DNA from: Treponema sp. Marseille-Q4130
GTDB lineage: Bacteria; Spirochaetota; Spirochaetia; Treponematales; Treponemataceae
DNA: 64,000 nt
Assembly (NCBI RefSeq): GCF_014334325.1
Contig: NZ_JACSET010000002.1
Span: 62,001 to 126,000, forward strand
Direction of reading: 5' to 3'
Shown in pieces: positions 51,848 through 59,748 of the stretch. A model generated the notes under the pieces. It made no database searches and had not been told where the DNA came from. It saw only the letters and a list, made by a program, of their open reading frames with translations. The translations under genes were made by a program, and so were the position numbers. The first letter of the stretch is position 1. Every line of letters begins with the position of its first letter.

Positions 51848-52417
51848 ATGGCACGGTATAAAATTAAAGACGGCAGGGAACTCCGCATTGCAGTTTCGGG
51901 AAAATCCGGCTGCGGCAATACGACGGTGAGCTCGCTCCTTGCGCGTTCTCTCGGCATCAAACTTGTCAATTATACGTTCCGTCAGCTCGCCGAAGAAAGA
52001 GGGCTTACGCTCGAACAAGTTATCGAAAACGCGAAAAGCGACGACGGCTATGACAGATATATCGACACGCATCAAGTGGAACTCGCCGAAAAAGAATCCT
52101 GCGTACTCGGCTCTCGCCTTGCGATTTGGATGCTCGAAAAAGCCGACATAAAAGTCTATCTCAAAGCGAGCGACCTCGCGCGTTCTCGGCGCATCTTCAA
52201 ACGCGAAGGAGGCGATTTGCAGAGCATCGCCGATTTTACCGCGATGCGCGACAGAGAAGATACGAAGCGCTATAAAAAAATCTACGGTATCGACAACGAC
52301 GCCTACGAAAAAGTAGCCGATATCGTTATCGACACCGAACGTAAAACTCCTGAAGAGATCGCGGACGATATCCTTTTAGAGCTGGTATCGCGCGGCTTTG
52401 TCGAAAAAATCGATTGA
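51848..52417 (+). CDS. Cytidylate kinase-like protein with altered P-loop
   Basis: A 189-residue protein of the (d)CMP kinase/cytidylate kinase-like family, expected to phosphorylate CMP or dCMP with ATP. The P-loop is SGKSGCGNTTVS (17-28): the usual Lys of GKT/S is Asn24, so the nearest lysine is Lys19. The lid region is SDLARSRRIFKREGGDLQSIADFTAMRDREDTKRYKKIYGID. Archaeal-type CMP kinases have this size. AAGGAAA precedes the ATG. It could have lost ATP use or use another lysine. Confidence 0.75.
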   Translation: MARYKIKDGRELRIAVSGKSGCGNTTVSSLLARSLGIKLVNYTFRQLAEERGLTLEQVIENAKSDDGYDRYIDTHQVELAEKESCVLGSRLAIWMLEKADIKVYLKASDLARSRRIFKREGGDLQSIADFTAMRDREDTKRYKKIYGIDNDAYEKVADIVIDTERKTPEEIADDILLELVSRGFVEKID

Positions 52418-52439
52418 GCGGCTGCGGGACGAAAAACGC

Positions 52440-53267
52440 ATGACATTAACTCAAGACGCGGTCGACGATTTTCGAGCGGCGATTATTAAAAACTATAAAG
52501 AGCGTGCGAGGGTTTTTCCGTGGCGGAAAACGCGCGACGCGTACAAAATACTCGTTTCGGAAATGATGCTGCAGCAGACACAGACGCTTCGCGTCGTTCC
52601 GAAATACGAAGCGTGGATCGAAGCCTTTCCCGATGCGCCCTCTCTCGCTTCGGCGCCTTTTTCGGATGTGCTTGCGTATTGGAACGGACTCGGCTACAAC
52701 AGGCGGGCGAAGTATCTGCAGGAAACGTGCAGGGAAGTGTGTGATTCTTACGGCGGAAAATTTCCGCGCGAGAGAAAACTCCTCGAATCTCTTCCCGGGA
52801 TCGGACCGTATACGGCGGGCGCCGTAGCGGCCTTTGCGTTTAACAAAGCCGAAGTCTTTATCGAAACGAATATCCGCTCCGTGTTTATTTTTTTCTTTTT
52901 CGGAAACACAAACGAAAAAGTATCCGATGCGGAAATTCTTCCTCTCGTCGAACTGACGCTCGACAAAACGAATGTACGCGAATGGTATTACGCTCTCATG
53001 GATTACGGAGCCGAGCTTAAAAAACGCGTGCAAAATCCGTCGCAAAAAAGTACGCACTACGTGCGGCAGTCTCCTTTTCGCGGCTCTCTCCGCGAAGCGC
53101 GCGGCGCCATCGTTCGGCAACTTACCGAAAAAAAATCGGCCACGCTTTCGGAAATCGCGCGCTCGGAGGGCATCTCTCTTTCACGCTTGGAAAAAGCCGC
53201 CCTTCGTTTGCTCGAAGAACGCTTTGTGTGCGAAACGAAGGGCGTGTACCGCGTGCGGGAAGACTGA
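52440..53267 (+). CDS. mutY: MutY-like adenine DNA glycosylase without iron-sulphur cluster
   Basis: A 275-residue HhH-GPD glycosylase. VSEMMLQQTQTLRVVPKYEAW carries Glu41 of MutY type, and LPGIGPYTAGAVAAFAF (118-134) is the helix-hairpin-helix. At the position of the general Asp there is Glu142 (VFIETNIRSV). After MDYGAELKK no C-x6-C-x2-C-x5-C motif exists, so the [4Fe-4S] cluster is absent. There is no NUDIX-like domain; the C-terminal 60 residues look like a winged helix (SATLSEIARSEGISLSRLEKAALRLLEERFV). It probably removes A opposite 8-oxoG, but specificity may differ. Confidence 0.82.
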   Translation: MTLTQDAVDDFRAAIIKNYKERARVFPWRKTRDAYKILVSEMMLQQTQTLRVVPKYEAWIEAFPDAPSLASAPFSDVLAYWNGLGYNRRAKYLQETCREVCDSYGGKFPRERKLLESLPGIGPYTAGAVAAFAFNKAEVFIETNIRSVFIFFFFGNTNEKVSDAEILPLVELTLDKTNVREWYYALMDYGAELKKRVQNPSQKSTHYVRQSPFRGSLREARGAIVRQLTEKKSATLSEIARSEGISLSRLEKAALRLLEERFVCETKGVYRVRED

Positions 53268-53340
53268 GCGGGAGTCGGTTGTTTGGCAATAATATACCGT
53301 AAATTATGTGTCGGCGTTATGTAACTCTACGAGGAAAGGG

Positions 53341-54489
53341 ATGAAAAAAACTATCATTATTATAGCCGCGGCAACGATATTGTCTTCTTGCGGAACGCTT
53401 ACACTGTCGGACGGAGCCGTCGATATCCTTATGAGAGGTGCAAAGACGGCGATCGAAGTTGGAGCCTATGAAGATGCCGTTCATTTCTATTCGAGAATAT
53501 TGTTTCAATATCCGGATGATGATGCGGTACGTTTAAAACGCGCTCTTATTTATTACCGGACATTATATATGCAAAATGCCGTCGATGATTTAAGTTATCT
53601 CTTGAAAAAAAATCCGGATGATAAAAATTTATTGTTAAACAGGGCTCTTATCTTAGCCGATATGCGTGATTACGATGTCGCCCTTCGCGATGTGAAAAGG
53701 ATTCTACAAGATAATGACAACGATGCTGCCGCGATTGAATTGAATGAAGAATTACAAACGCTTCACAATAGAGACGTAAAAACCGTTCTCGGCTATAATA
53801 CGGTTCTTTCCGAAAATCCTGATGATCCGATTGTATTGTATAAACGCGGTATGTTCTTTTTCGATTCCGGCGATACGGAAATGGCAGCCTCGGATTTAGC
53901 AAAATTCGTTTCGTTGTCCGGTGACGCTGTTATGCTGAAAGATGCTTATACGGTATTAGGCGATATCTTCGCTATGAAAAATATGTATAATGATGCGCTT
54001 GTATATTATAAAAAAGCGTATGCGCTGCAAACCGCCGATGCGGAAATTTATAAGCGTATAGGATATATGTATTATTGCAATGCCGATTATGAAACAGCTG
54101 TAACATATTATAATCGCGCAATCAAAATAATAAAAAAATCCGATTTTCTGTATGGCCGGGGATTATGTTATTATGCGTTGGGAAAATATAAAAAAGCGCT
54201 TTCCGATTTCAATGCATGTATTTTTAATTACGACATCAGTTTTAATTTTTGCAATTCCGAATTTTATGAGATTCGTGCATTGACGTATGATAAAATAGGA
54301 GACAAAGATCATGCTAAAATCGAATATCGCAACGCATCTCGGTATATGAACGTTAAAGCTGATTGCGGACATCTCCTTTTTATGAGCATCTCGAAAAACT
54401 CACCTTTAGTGATTTTTCAAGCGAGCAAAACAAAAAGAATTTCGCAAAAAACCGTATATTTATGCAATGGCGTGGATATCAAAAATTAA
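53341..54489 (+). CDS. TPR-repeat lipoprotein
   Basis: A 382-residue lipoprotein (lipobox LSSC, Cys17). It carries about eight TPR-like helical repeats from residue 35 to 330 (YEDAVHFYSRILFQYPDDDAVRLKRAL; YNDALVYYKKAYALQTADAEIYKRIGYMYY; YETAVTYYNRAIKI; YKKALSDFNACIF). It is likely a periplasmic scaffold; partners are unknown. ATG 53341 has GAGG and AAAGG upstream. Confidence 0.8.
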   Translation: MKKTIIIIAAATILSSCGTLTLSDGAVDILMRGAKTAIEVGAYEDAVHFYSRILFQYPDDDAVRLKRALIYYRTLYMQNAVDDLSYLLKKNPDDKNLLLNRALILADMRDYDVALRDVKRILQDNDNDAAAIELNEELQTLHNRDVKTVLGYNTVLSENPDDPIVLYKRGMFFFDSGDTEMAASDLAKFVSLSGDAVMLKDAYTVLGDIFAMKNMYNDALVYYKKAYALQTADAEIYKRIGYMYYCNADYETAVTYYNRAIKIIKKSDFLYGRGLCYYALGKYKKALSDFNACIFNYDISFNFCNSEFYEIRALTYDKIGDKDHAKIEYRNASRYMNVKADCGHLLFMSISKNSPLVIFQASKTKRISQKTVYLCNGVDIKN

Positions 54490-54622
54490 TATTTTTTTCC
54501 GAAATTTGCAAAAAACCGTGCAAAATCGGCCTGTTTTAATGGGGTCGGCGCGATTTTCGCCTGACGATTTAATTGTATAAATATGCGATAAAATAGTATA
54601 TTTATGCATAATTAAAATCGAT

Positions 54623-54651
54623 TTGTAACGCAATACGTTCGCTGATATAAT
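54623..54651 (+). promoter_or_regulatory. sigma70-type promoter of the 54771 gene
   Basis: TTGTAA (54623-54628), 17-bp spacer, TATAAT (54646-54651). The leader is about 113 nt. Confidence 0.6.
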
Positions 54652-54770
54652 AGGGATACTGCGTATATTACGGTTCCGTTAAACATTTCTCAAAATCCGA
54701 CATTGCAGGAAGTATCAGCTTTCGGAAATGCCGCATTAGTGCGCGATCTATTTTACGATGGGGGGCGACT

Positions 54771-55457
54771 ATGAGTACCAAAAAACCGACAGATACCGGC
54801 TGCTTATCCGTAATCATGTTTTTTATCATGATAAGCTATGCCGTCAGCTCGATTCGAAACTGTTTTACCGGCGGAAAGAAAAAAGCGGAAACTCCGCCCG
54901 TGCAAGAGATACAACGAACACCGCCGGTGCGAGAATACGTCGTGCCGCCTGAAATTAAAGGGAAGTATCGCATCGCGTCGACAAAGGACGTGTCGTTCCC
55001 GACGGTCAAACGCTATGTGTATAACGTCGTCGTAACGGGAGAGCCGACAAAGGCGGAGCTGACTGAAATCGCATACGCGGTTTTTGAGGCTGCGAAGCGG
55101 TGGACGCCGTTCAACGCTTTATCGGTCGTGTTTTACGATTACGAGTGCCTTATTTATCACGGCATCGTCATGGGCTATGCCGATTTTGCGCCCGACGGAG
55201 ACTGGGGCAAGGCGATAGATGTGCAAACCGGCAATTACCGGACGATGAAAATTATCAATGAGATCGAAGAACCGTACTGGCCGAATGCGGTTACGAAAAG
55301 AGAAGCGGAGATATACGCCGATTTCGATACCGCATTGTTTAAGGATGATACGGCAGATGAAGATGTCGTTGCTTCGGAGTTCGCGGAAAAATACGGCATG
55401 ACGCAAAAAGAGTTCCATGATCTGTGTATCCGCGTGACTGCGCGACTACGAAAATAA
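54771..55457 (+). CDS. Single-helix membrane-anchored protein, unknown function
   Basis: A 228-residue protein with one membrane segment (about residues 11-30), a Pro-rich linker (TPPVQEIQRTPPVREYVVPPEIKG) and a soluble domain of about 160 residues (YRIASTKDVSFPTVKRYVYNVVVTGEPTKAELTEIAYAVFEAAKRWTPFNALSVVFYDY). The soluble part may be an alpha/beta sandwich. No family was recognised. A G-rich ribosome-binding site (GGGGGG) lies just before the ATG. Core-like base composition. Confidence 0.65.
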   Translation: MSTKKPTDTGCLSVIMFFIMISYAVSSIRNCFTGGKKKAETPPVQEIQRTPPVREYVVPPEIKGKYRIASTKDVSFPTVKRYVYNVVVTGEPTKAELTEIAYAVFEAAKRWTPFNALSVVFYDYECLIYHGIVMGYADFAPDGDWGKAIDVQTGNYRTMKIINEIEEPYWPNAVTKREAEIYADFDTALFKDDTADEDVVASEFAEKYGMTQKEFHDLCIRVTARLRK

Positions 55458-55467
55458 ATCGTGTGAT

Positions 55468-55857
55468 TTACCGTGCGATGCCGAGTTTTTGACACAGGGC
55501 ATCCTGCAGCGTTTGGCTGAAATTGACGGAAGCCCTTTCGGCTTTTGTGTTCAGCCACGCGGGGATCGAAAGCGTTTTTTTTATCGCCCTGCCGTCAAAT
55601 TCTTTTCGCCATTCGTCCGTGTCCGCGAGGATATAAGACACGGTTCCGCGCGTTTTTATTTTATTAATTTTGCTTGCCGGCGGAATCGCCTGCCCGTCGT
55701 CTTCGTAGCTTGCGAGCATCATTTCAATGCAGTCTTTCGCCATTTCGATGGCATCCACCATATTGTCGCCGAAAGTATGACAGTGCGGAATATCGGGAAC
55801 AGTTACGCCGATTTTTCCGTCGTCGTCTTCGAAAATCGCAGGATACACGTATTTCAT
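55468..55857 (-). CDS. hicB: HicB-type antitoxin, orphan
   Basis: A 129-residue HicB protein. The N-terminal partial RNase H-like fold reads YPAIFEDDDGKIGVTVPDIPHCHTFGDNMVDAIEMAKDCIEMMLASYEDDG. The C-terminal DNA-binding part is KKTLSIPAWLNTKAERASVNFSQTLQDALCQKLGI. In typical modules hicA lies next to hicB; here no HicA-like ORF is found on either side, and the upstream DNA holds remnants of a different toxin-antitoxin pair. GGAGG precedes the ATG at 55857. Confidence 0.82.
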   Translation of the reverse strand: MKYVYPAIFEDDDGKIGVTVPDIPHCHTFGDNMVDAIEMAKDCIEMMLASYEDDGQAIPPASKINKIKTRGTVSYILADTDEWRKEFDGRAIKKTLSIPAWLNTKAERASVNFSQTLQDALCQKLGIAR

Positions 55858-55876
55858 ACCAAACCTCCGAAAAAAG

Positions 55877-56008
55877 ACGAATTTTAAGCACTTTTGCGGG
55901 AGTGAGACGCGCTTTAATCTTTTGAAAATAATCCCTCTCTTCGATGTTCTGCGGGGTATTGTCGTCAATGATTTGCACGTCGGGGATATTTTCTTTTAAG
56001 ATACGAAG
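55877..56008 (-). pseudogene. Truncated Xre-type antitoxin remnant
   Basis: In one frame the minus strand reads LRILKENIPDVQIIDDNTPQ and goes on NIEERDYFQKIKARLTPAKVLKIR, which resembles the N-terminal half of HTH antitoxins that accompany RelE/HigB toxins. It stops matching just before the helix-turn-helix, where the hicB leader begins. An in-frame TAG at 56009-56011 cuts off its start. It is the downstream partner of the toxin remnant. Confidence 0.55.
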
Positions 56009-56042
56009 CTATTTCAGAGGTGCTTTTAAACCTTCCTTTTTC

Positions 56043-56252
56043 TCATGTCCGGCAAGCGATCCGGTGGTACTTCAGATGGCAATGATATCGATTTTTGCCG
56101 ATTTCGGAAAAATTTTGCCAATTTTTCCTGATCGCACCGTTTTTCTGTATATCTTCGACGAGAAACGCAAATGTTTCCTGGATTGTCCGCGGTATTTTTC
56201 GGATCATCTTTTTTGTATGAGCTGTCAGGGTGACGGTATATCGCGCTCCCAT
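56043..56252 (-). pseudogene. RelE/HigB-like toxin remnant
   Basis: A 69-codon ORF, MGARYTVTLTAHTKKMIRKI then PRTIQETFAFLVEDIQKNGA and IRKNWQNFSEIGKNRYHCHL, similar to RelE/ParE-superfamily mRNA interferases. It ends early at TGA after HRIACRT, where homologues would continue, and a shifted frame goes on EKKEGLKAPLK. The C-terminal catalytic strand is missing, so it is judged inactive. Confidence 0.6.
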
Positions 56253-56309
56253 GTTTATATACTGTCATATTTGATAGTATATCTCAAGTATTTTTTACCG
56301 CAAAACCGT

Positions 56310-56372
56310 GCACAGTGCCTGACGACGGCATCCTTGCCGTCTTTTCGCGGCGCCTGCCGCGCGGCACTGTGC
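56310..56372. repeat. Nested palindromic element 1
   Basis: An outer perfect 10-bp stem GCACAGTGCC (56310-56319) / GGCACTGTGC (56363-56372) encloses two further hairpins: GACGGCA (56324-56330) / TGCCGTC (56335-56341) and GCGGC (56347-56351) / GCCGC (56356-56360). It would fold as a three-way junction. Confidence 0.7.
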
Positions 56373-56408
56373 CTTCGATTCCCTTTGCTTGCTAGATATG
56401 TGTTCGGT

Positions 56409-56444
56409 AAAAAAAAGACTGACTTGAAAAGTTTCAAATCAGTC
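56409..56444 (-). terminator. Strong intrinsic terminator, second after tRNA-Gly
   Basis: Stem GACTGACTTGAAA (56417-56429) / TTTCAAATCAGTC (56432-56444), 12 of 13 pairs, followed on the minus strand by T8. It lies directly after the partial tRNA-Gly repeat. Confidence 0.75.
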
Positions 56445-56449
56445 TCCTA

Positions 56450-56467
56450 AGCGGTAGAAGGGAGTCG
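56450..56467 (-). repeat. 18-bp copy of the tRNA-Gly 3' end
   Basis: Identical to 56647-56664, the 3' end of tRNA-Gly (acceptor strand and part of the T arm). Copies of tRNA 3' ends are typical of integration sites. The distance between the copies is only about 180 bp. Confidence 0.75.
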
Positions 56468-56581
56468 CCTTCCGGTCGCGTGCCTCCTGCACGCTCCCTA
56501 CAGGCCGGCTCATTCGCTTTCGGCGGCATCCCTGCCGCCTCTCCCTCGCCTTGCTCGGCGCTCATTCGCTTCGACTCCCTT
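56458..56581. repeat. Nested palindromic element 2
   Basis: An outer stem AAGGGAGTCG (56458-56467) / CGACTCCCTT (56572-56581) encloses GCGTGC-ctcct-GCACGC, GGCGGCA (56522-56528) / TGCCGCC (56533-56539) and CGCC...GGCG hairpins, plus a 12-bp direct repeat GCTCATTCGCTT. The design is the same as element 1. Its outer stem is shared with the tRNA-Gly 3' end copy. Confidence 0.6.
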
Positions 56582-56604
56582 ATCTAAAAAACGTACATTA
56601 TATT

Positions 56605-56642
56605 TAAAACAAAAAAAGAGTCTGCAACTCGCAAACTCTTTT
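56605..56642 (-). terminator. Intrinsic terminator of tRNA-Gly
   Basis: Stem AAAAGAGT (56614-56621) / ACTCTTTT (56635-56642), followed on the minus strand by further T residues (TTTGTTT). It starts 5 bp past the tRNA 3' end. Confidence 0.75.
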
Positions 56643-56646
56643 CTTC

Positions 56647-56719
56647 AGCGGTAGAAGGGAGTCGAACCCTCGTCTCCAGCTTGGAAGGCTGGGGTAATGA
56701 GCCGTTATACGACTACCGC
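56647..56719 (-). tRNA. tRNA-Gly (anticodon TCC)
   Basis: A 73-nt cloverleaf. The acceptor GCGGTAG pairs with CTACCGC plus discriminator T. The anticodon stem CCAGC/GCTGG carries a TTCCA-type loop with TCC, and the T arm is GAGGG-TTCGACT-CCCTT. The CCA end is not encoded. Its 3' 18 bp are duplicated at 56450-56467. Confidence 0.95.
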
Positions 56720-56731
56720 AAAAGCGATACC

Positions 56732-56760
56732 ACTATATCGAAAACGGCGTAGCGTGTCAA
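56732..56760 (-). promoter_or_regulatory. Promoter of tRNA-Gly
   Basis: Minus strand TTGACA (56755-56760), 17-bp spacer, TATAGT (56732-56737), about 12 nt before the tRNA 5' end. Confidence 0.65.
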
Positions 56761-56932
56761 CGGCAGGGATTCCGCACGCACGGAAATCAATTTTTGCCTA
56801 AAAGCGGTAACAACGCATAAGGATTCATAAGAGCGCGGAACATAATGCCGTTCTTCCGTTACACCTTTACTCGTCTCAAATCGCGTATGAAGTGCTCCAA
56901 TGTGCCCGCATCGCATACGCGCCTGTGAAGAC

Positions 56933-57176
56933 GAAAAACGGCCGAGCCGTTTTTCTTTTATAGGAGACGCACATAAATTCCTCCGCACTGCTCGGAATTT
57001 ATGCGATAAGTCGAGAGGCGAAAAACGACTGAATCGTTTTTCTTTTATCAGCATATAAATTCCTCCGCACTGCTCGGAATTTATGCGATAAGTCGAAAGT
57101 TGAAAAACGACCGAGTCGTTTTTCTTTTATAGGAGACGCACATAAATTCCTCCGCACTGCTCGGAATTTATGTGCT
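56933..57176. repeat. Three tandem double-hairpin repeats (about 82-87 bp each)
   Basis: Units start at 56933, 57020 and 57102. Each has a bidirectional terminator-like stem (GAAAAACG.C...G.CGTTTTTC, then TTTTAT), followed by a second hairpin ATAAATTCC...GGAATTTAT with the loop tccgcactgctc. Units 1 and 3 share AGGAGACGCAC between the hairpins; unit 2 has a shorter linker. Between 56761 and 56932 nothing was recognised. Confidence 0.8.
57138..57175 (-). terminator. Hairpin directly after the helicase gene
   Basis: A perfect 13-bp stem GCACATAAATTCC (57138-57150) / GGAATTTATGTGC (57163-57175), 2 bp past the helicase stop codon. It is part of the third tandem unit; the T-run stem next to it (57102-57123) would complete termination on the minus strand. 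Confidence 0.6.
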
Positions 57177-57177
57177 C

Positions 57178-59748
57178 TTAACTTTCATACAGCGAGTGGA
57201 GGGAGCGGTATACTTGGTTCGCTTTTTCTTTTTGCGCTTCGGTAAAGTCGGCGTTTACGTCGTCGCTCAAAAGTTCGAGCGATGAAAGACTTTCGTTGAG
57301 CGCCGTGGTAAAGCCGCGCGACACTTTAAACCAATAGGTGCCGTTGCCGTCGGTAAAGAGGCACACGAAGCCGTACTCTTTGCTCTTTTGTTTTGCGACC
57401 GCCACTCCCAGTACGATGTCGAGTGCATCGGAAAGGCGTGCGGACGCGCTTTCATCGGCAAGGCTGATGTTGAGTTTTTTGTCGAATTTGTTTTCCGGCA
57501 TCGGAGAAAGCGAAATCGATTTTGCAAGCTTTAAAGCAAGTTCGAGCTTTTCGCCGTCGAGCAGCGTATAGCCGTTTTCGAAGACTATTTTGCAGCGGAG
57601 TCCTCCGACCTGTTTTACAAGGCTTTCGTCGGTTTCGCTTTTTGCCGCCTTGATAAAAGCTTTGTACGGTAAAAATACGGTTTTTTTGCCTTTTATCTTT
57701 TTAAGGGCGAAGGATTCTCCGCCGAACGAAACGCAATCTTCGTCTTTTATCTCTTTAATGATTTTTTTCGGCTTTGCGCTTTCGCTCTTCGCTTTTTGTT
57801 TTGCAAAAGCGATATCCGTTTCGTACGCTTTGGTTTTCCGTGTACATTTTTTTTCAAGTTTTTCGCGCAGCTCAGGATCGATCGCGTCGAGCAGCGTCCT
57901 CGTCAAGGGAGATACGCTCATGGCAAACATGCGCGACGTGCGCACGATTTCCCCCGCGACAATGTACAGCGGATCGGTTCGGAACATGCTGCTTCCCGGA
58001 TGGATGCAGATGTGTTCGGTCGTCAGCGTTTTGTAATTGTCTTTTCCTTCGCGCACGCATACGAACTGCATCATGCCCGCGGCTATGCAGCACAGATAAT
58101 CGCTCATCGCTCCGCCTCCGGTGATCGGGATCTGCATATCGGCGACGATCTGCGAAAGCTGTATGTCTATATTTTCGATTTCCGCCATGACGCGCTCGTC
58201 AAGGAAACTGTTTTTGCAAAAACGCGCTTTGTTGGAAGCGCCGCGGTACGCGCGGAATATGTGCAGATAGGAAACGAAGTCGCCCTGTACGTCGCGGAAC
58301 GCATGGTGCGCACGTCGCGCTTCAAGTTCTTCTCCGGGAGGAAGTACGAAGGGGGAATTGGCCGAAAGAAAAGAGGCTGCGACGAGCGCTTCTTCGAGAA
58401 CGGAGGGATATTTCATAATCGCTTCGACGATGATGCGGCTTATCCGCGGTTCGAGCGGAAATTCGACCATGAGTTTTCCGACAGACGAGAGTGTATTGTC
58501 TTTCGTTATCGCTTTCAGCATGACGAGCGTTTCGACCGCGCCTGCGATTCCTTCACGGGAAGGAGGGGAGAGAAAGTTGAAGTCGTAAAAATTCGTAATG
58601 CCGAGTTCGGCCATGCGTAAAACGACTTCACTCAAATCGGTGCGGTAGATTTCTTCGGTCGTGTACATTTCACGCGTTTCGTAATCTTTGCGCCGATAGA
58701 GGCGGTAACAGCTGCCGGGGCACGTGCGTCCAGCCCTTCCTTTTCGCTGATTGCACGACGCTTTTGAAACGGCCGTTTCGACGAGGCTCGACGTGTACGT
58801 GTGCGGATTGTAAAAATTGAGCTTTGCGAGTCCCGAATCGATGACGGTCGTAATGTCGCTTATCGTGACGGACGTTTCCGCGATATTCGTGGAAATTATT
58901 ATTTTCTTTTTCCCGAACGGGGGAGGGGCGAAAACGCGCTCCTGCTCTTCTTTCGGAAGCCTGCCGTAGAGCGGCAGCGTGTGGATTTTCCGAGCGAAGG
59001 GCGAGCGGTCGAGACGGAAAAGGCAGTCTTTAATAATTTTTTCTCCCGGCAAAAAAATCAAAATGCCGCCGTCGATTCTGTTGTCGAGAACGCGCTCGAC
59101 CGTGTTTTCGATTTTCGTTAAAAGCGCATCGCATGCGGCATCCGATACGGTGCTTGCCGAGACGGCCGGCGGATCGTAGACGAGGGTAACGGGAAAGGTA
59201 ACCGTATCGATCGTAACGATGGGGCATCCGTCGAAATATGACGAAAAGGCTTCGGCGTTCATCGTCGCCGACGAAACGATGACTTTGAAATCTTTGCGTT
59301 CGGCCAAAACACGTTTTAACAATCCGAGTACGAAGTCGATGTTCAAACTTCGCTCGTGCGCTTCGTCGACCATGACGACCGAATACTTGGACATCCACGG
59401 GTCGAGCTTCATCTCCTGCAGCAAAATGCCGTCGGTCATTATTTTAATCCTCGTTGTCGCATCCGTTTTATCTTCGAAGCGCATTTTATATCCGACCAGT
59501 CCGGGATAGGTCGTGCCGAGCTGCTTTGAAATGAATTCGCTTACGGAAAGCGCTGCGATCCGTCTCGGCTGCGTTACCGCGACGATGCCCGTTTCGGCGT
59601 AGCCCGCTTCGTAGAGGATGACCGGAATCTGCGTCGTTTTGCCGCTGCCGGTCGGGCTTTGCACGACGATCACTTGGTTGTGCGCTAGCGTGTCCAAAAT
59701 ACGCTGCTTTTGTTCGTATACCGGAAGCGATTTGTAATCTATAGCCAT
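57178..59748 (-). CDS. hrpA: DEAH-box RNA helicase (HrpA type)
   Basis: An 856-residue DEAH-box helicase. Motif I is SPTGSGKTT (31-39), motif II DEAH (128-131), motif III SAT, and motif VI NQRKGRAGRTCPGSCYRLYRR. The helicase-associated region follows (VLRMAELGITNFYDFNFLSPPSREGIAGAVETLVMLKAI). The C-terminal about 200 residues are unusual and Lys-rich. HrpA unwinds RNA and helps rescue stalled ribosomes in E. coli; the alternative is HrpB. The start overlaps capA by 10 nt. Confidence 0.9.
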   Translation of the reverse strand: MAIDYKSLPVYEQKQRILDTLAHNQVIVVQSPTGSGKTTQIPVILYEAGYAETGIVAVTQPRRIAALSVSEFISKQLGTTYPGLVGYKMRFEDKTDATTRIKIMTDGILLQEMKLDPWMSKYSVVMVDEAHERSLNIDFVLGLLKRVLAERKDFKVIVSSATMNAEAFSSYFDGCPIVTIDTVTFPVTLVYDPPAVSASTVSDAACDALLTKIENTVERVLDNRIDGGILIFLPGEKIIKDCLFRLDRSPFARKIHTLPLYGRLPKEEQERVFAPPPFGKKKIIISTNIAETSVTISDITTVIDSGLAKLNFYNPHTYTSSLVETAVSKASCNQRKGRAGRTCPGSCYRLYRRKDYETREMYTTEEIYRTDLSEVVLRMAELGITNFYDFNFLSPPSREGIAGAVETLVMLKAITKDNTLSSVGKLMVEFPLEPRISRIIVEAIMKYPSVLEEALVAASFLSANSPFVLPPGEELEARRAHHAFRDVQGDFVSYLHIFRAYRGASNKARFCKNSFLDERVMAEIENIDIQLSQIVADMQIPITGGGAMSDYLCCIAAGMMQFVCVREGKDNYKTLTTEHICIHPGSSMFRTDPLYIVAGEIVRTSRMFAMSVSPLTRTLLDAIDPELREKLEKKCTRKTKAYETDIAFAKQKAKSESAKPKKIIKEIKDEDCVSFGGESFALKKIKGKKTVFLPYKAFIKAAKSETDESLVKQVGGLRCKIVFENGYTLLDGEKLELALKLAKSISLSPMPENKFDKKLNISLADESASARLSDALDIVLGVAVAKQKSKEYGFVCLFTDGNGTYWFKVSRGFTTALNESLSSLELLSDDVNADFTEAQKEKANQVYRSLHSLYES

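Noticed and set aside
56713-57054. Minus-strand 113-codon frame across tRNA-Gly and the tandem repeats
   Set aside because: It runs through the tRNA and the hairpin units and repeats the same peptide because of the tandem DNA repeats.
56933-57176. Possible CRISPR array
   Set aside because: Only three units, adjacent units without variable spacers, strong hairpins inside each unit and no cas genes.
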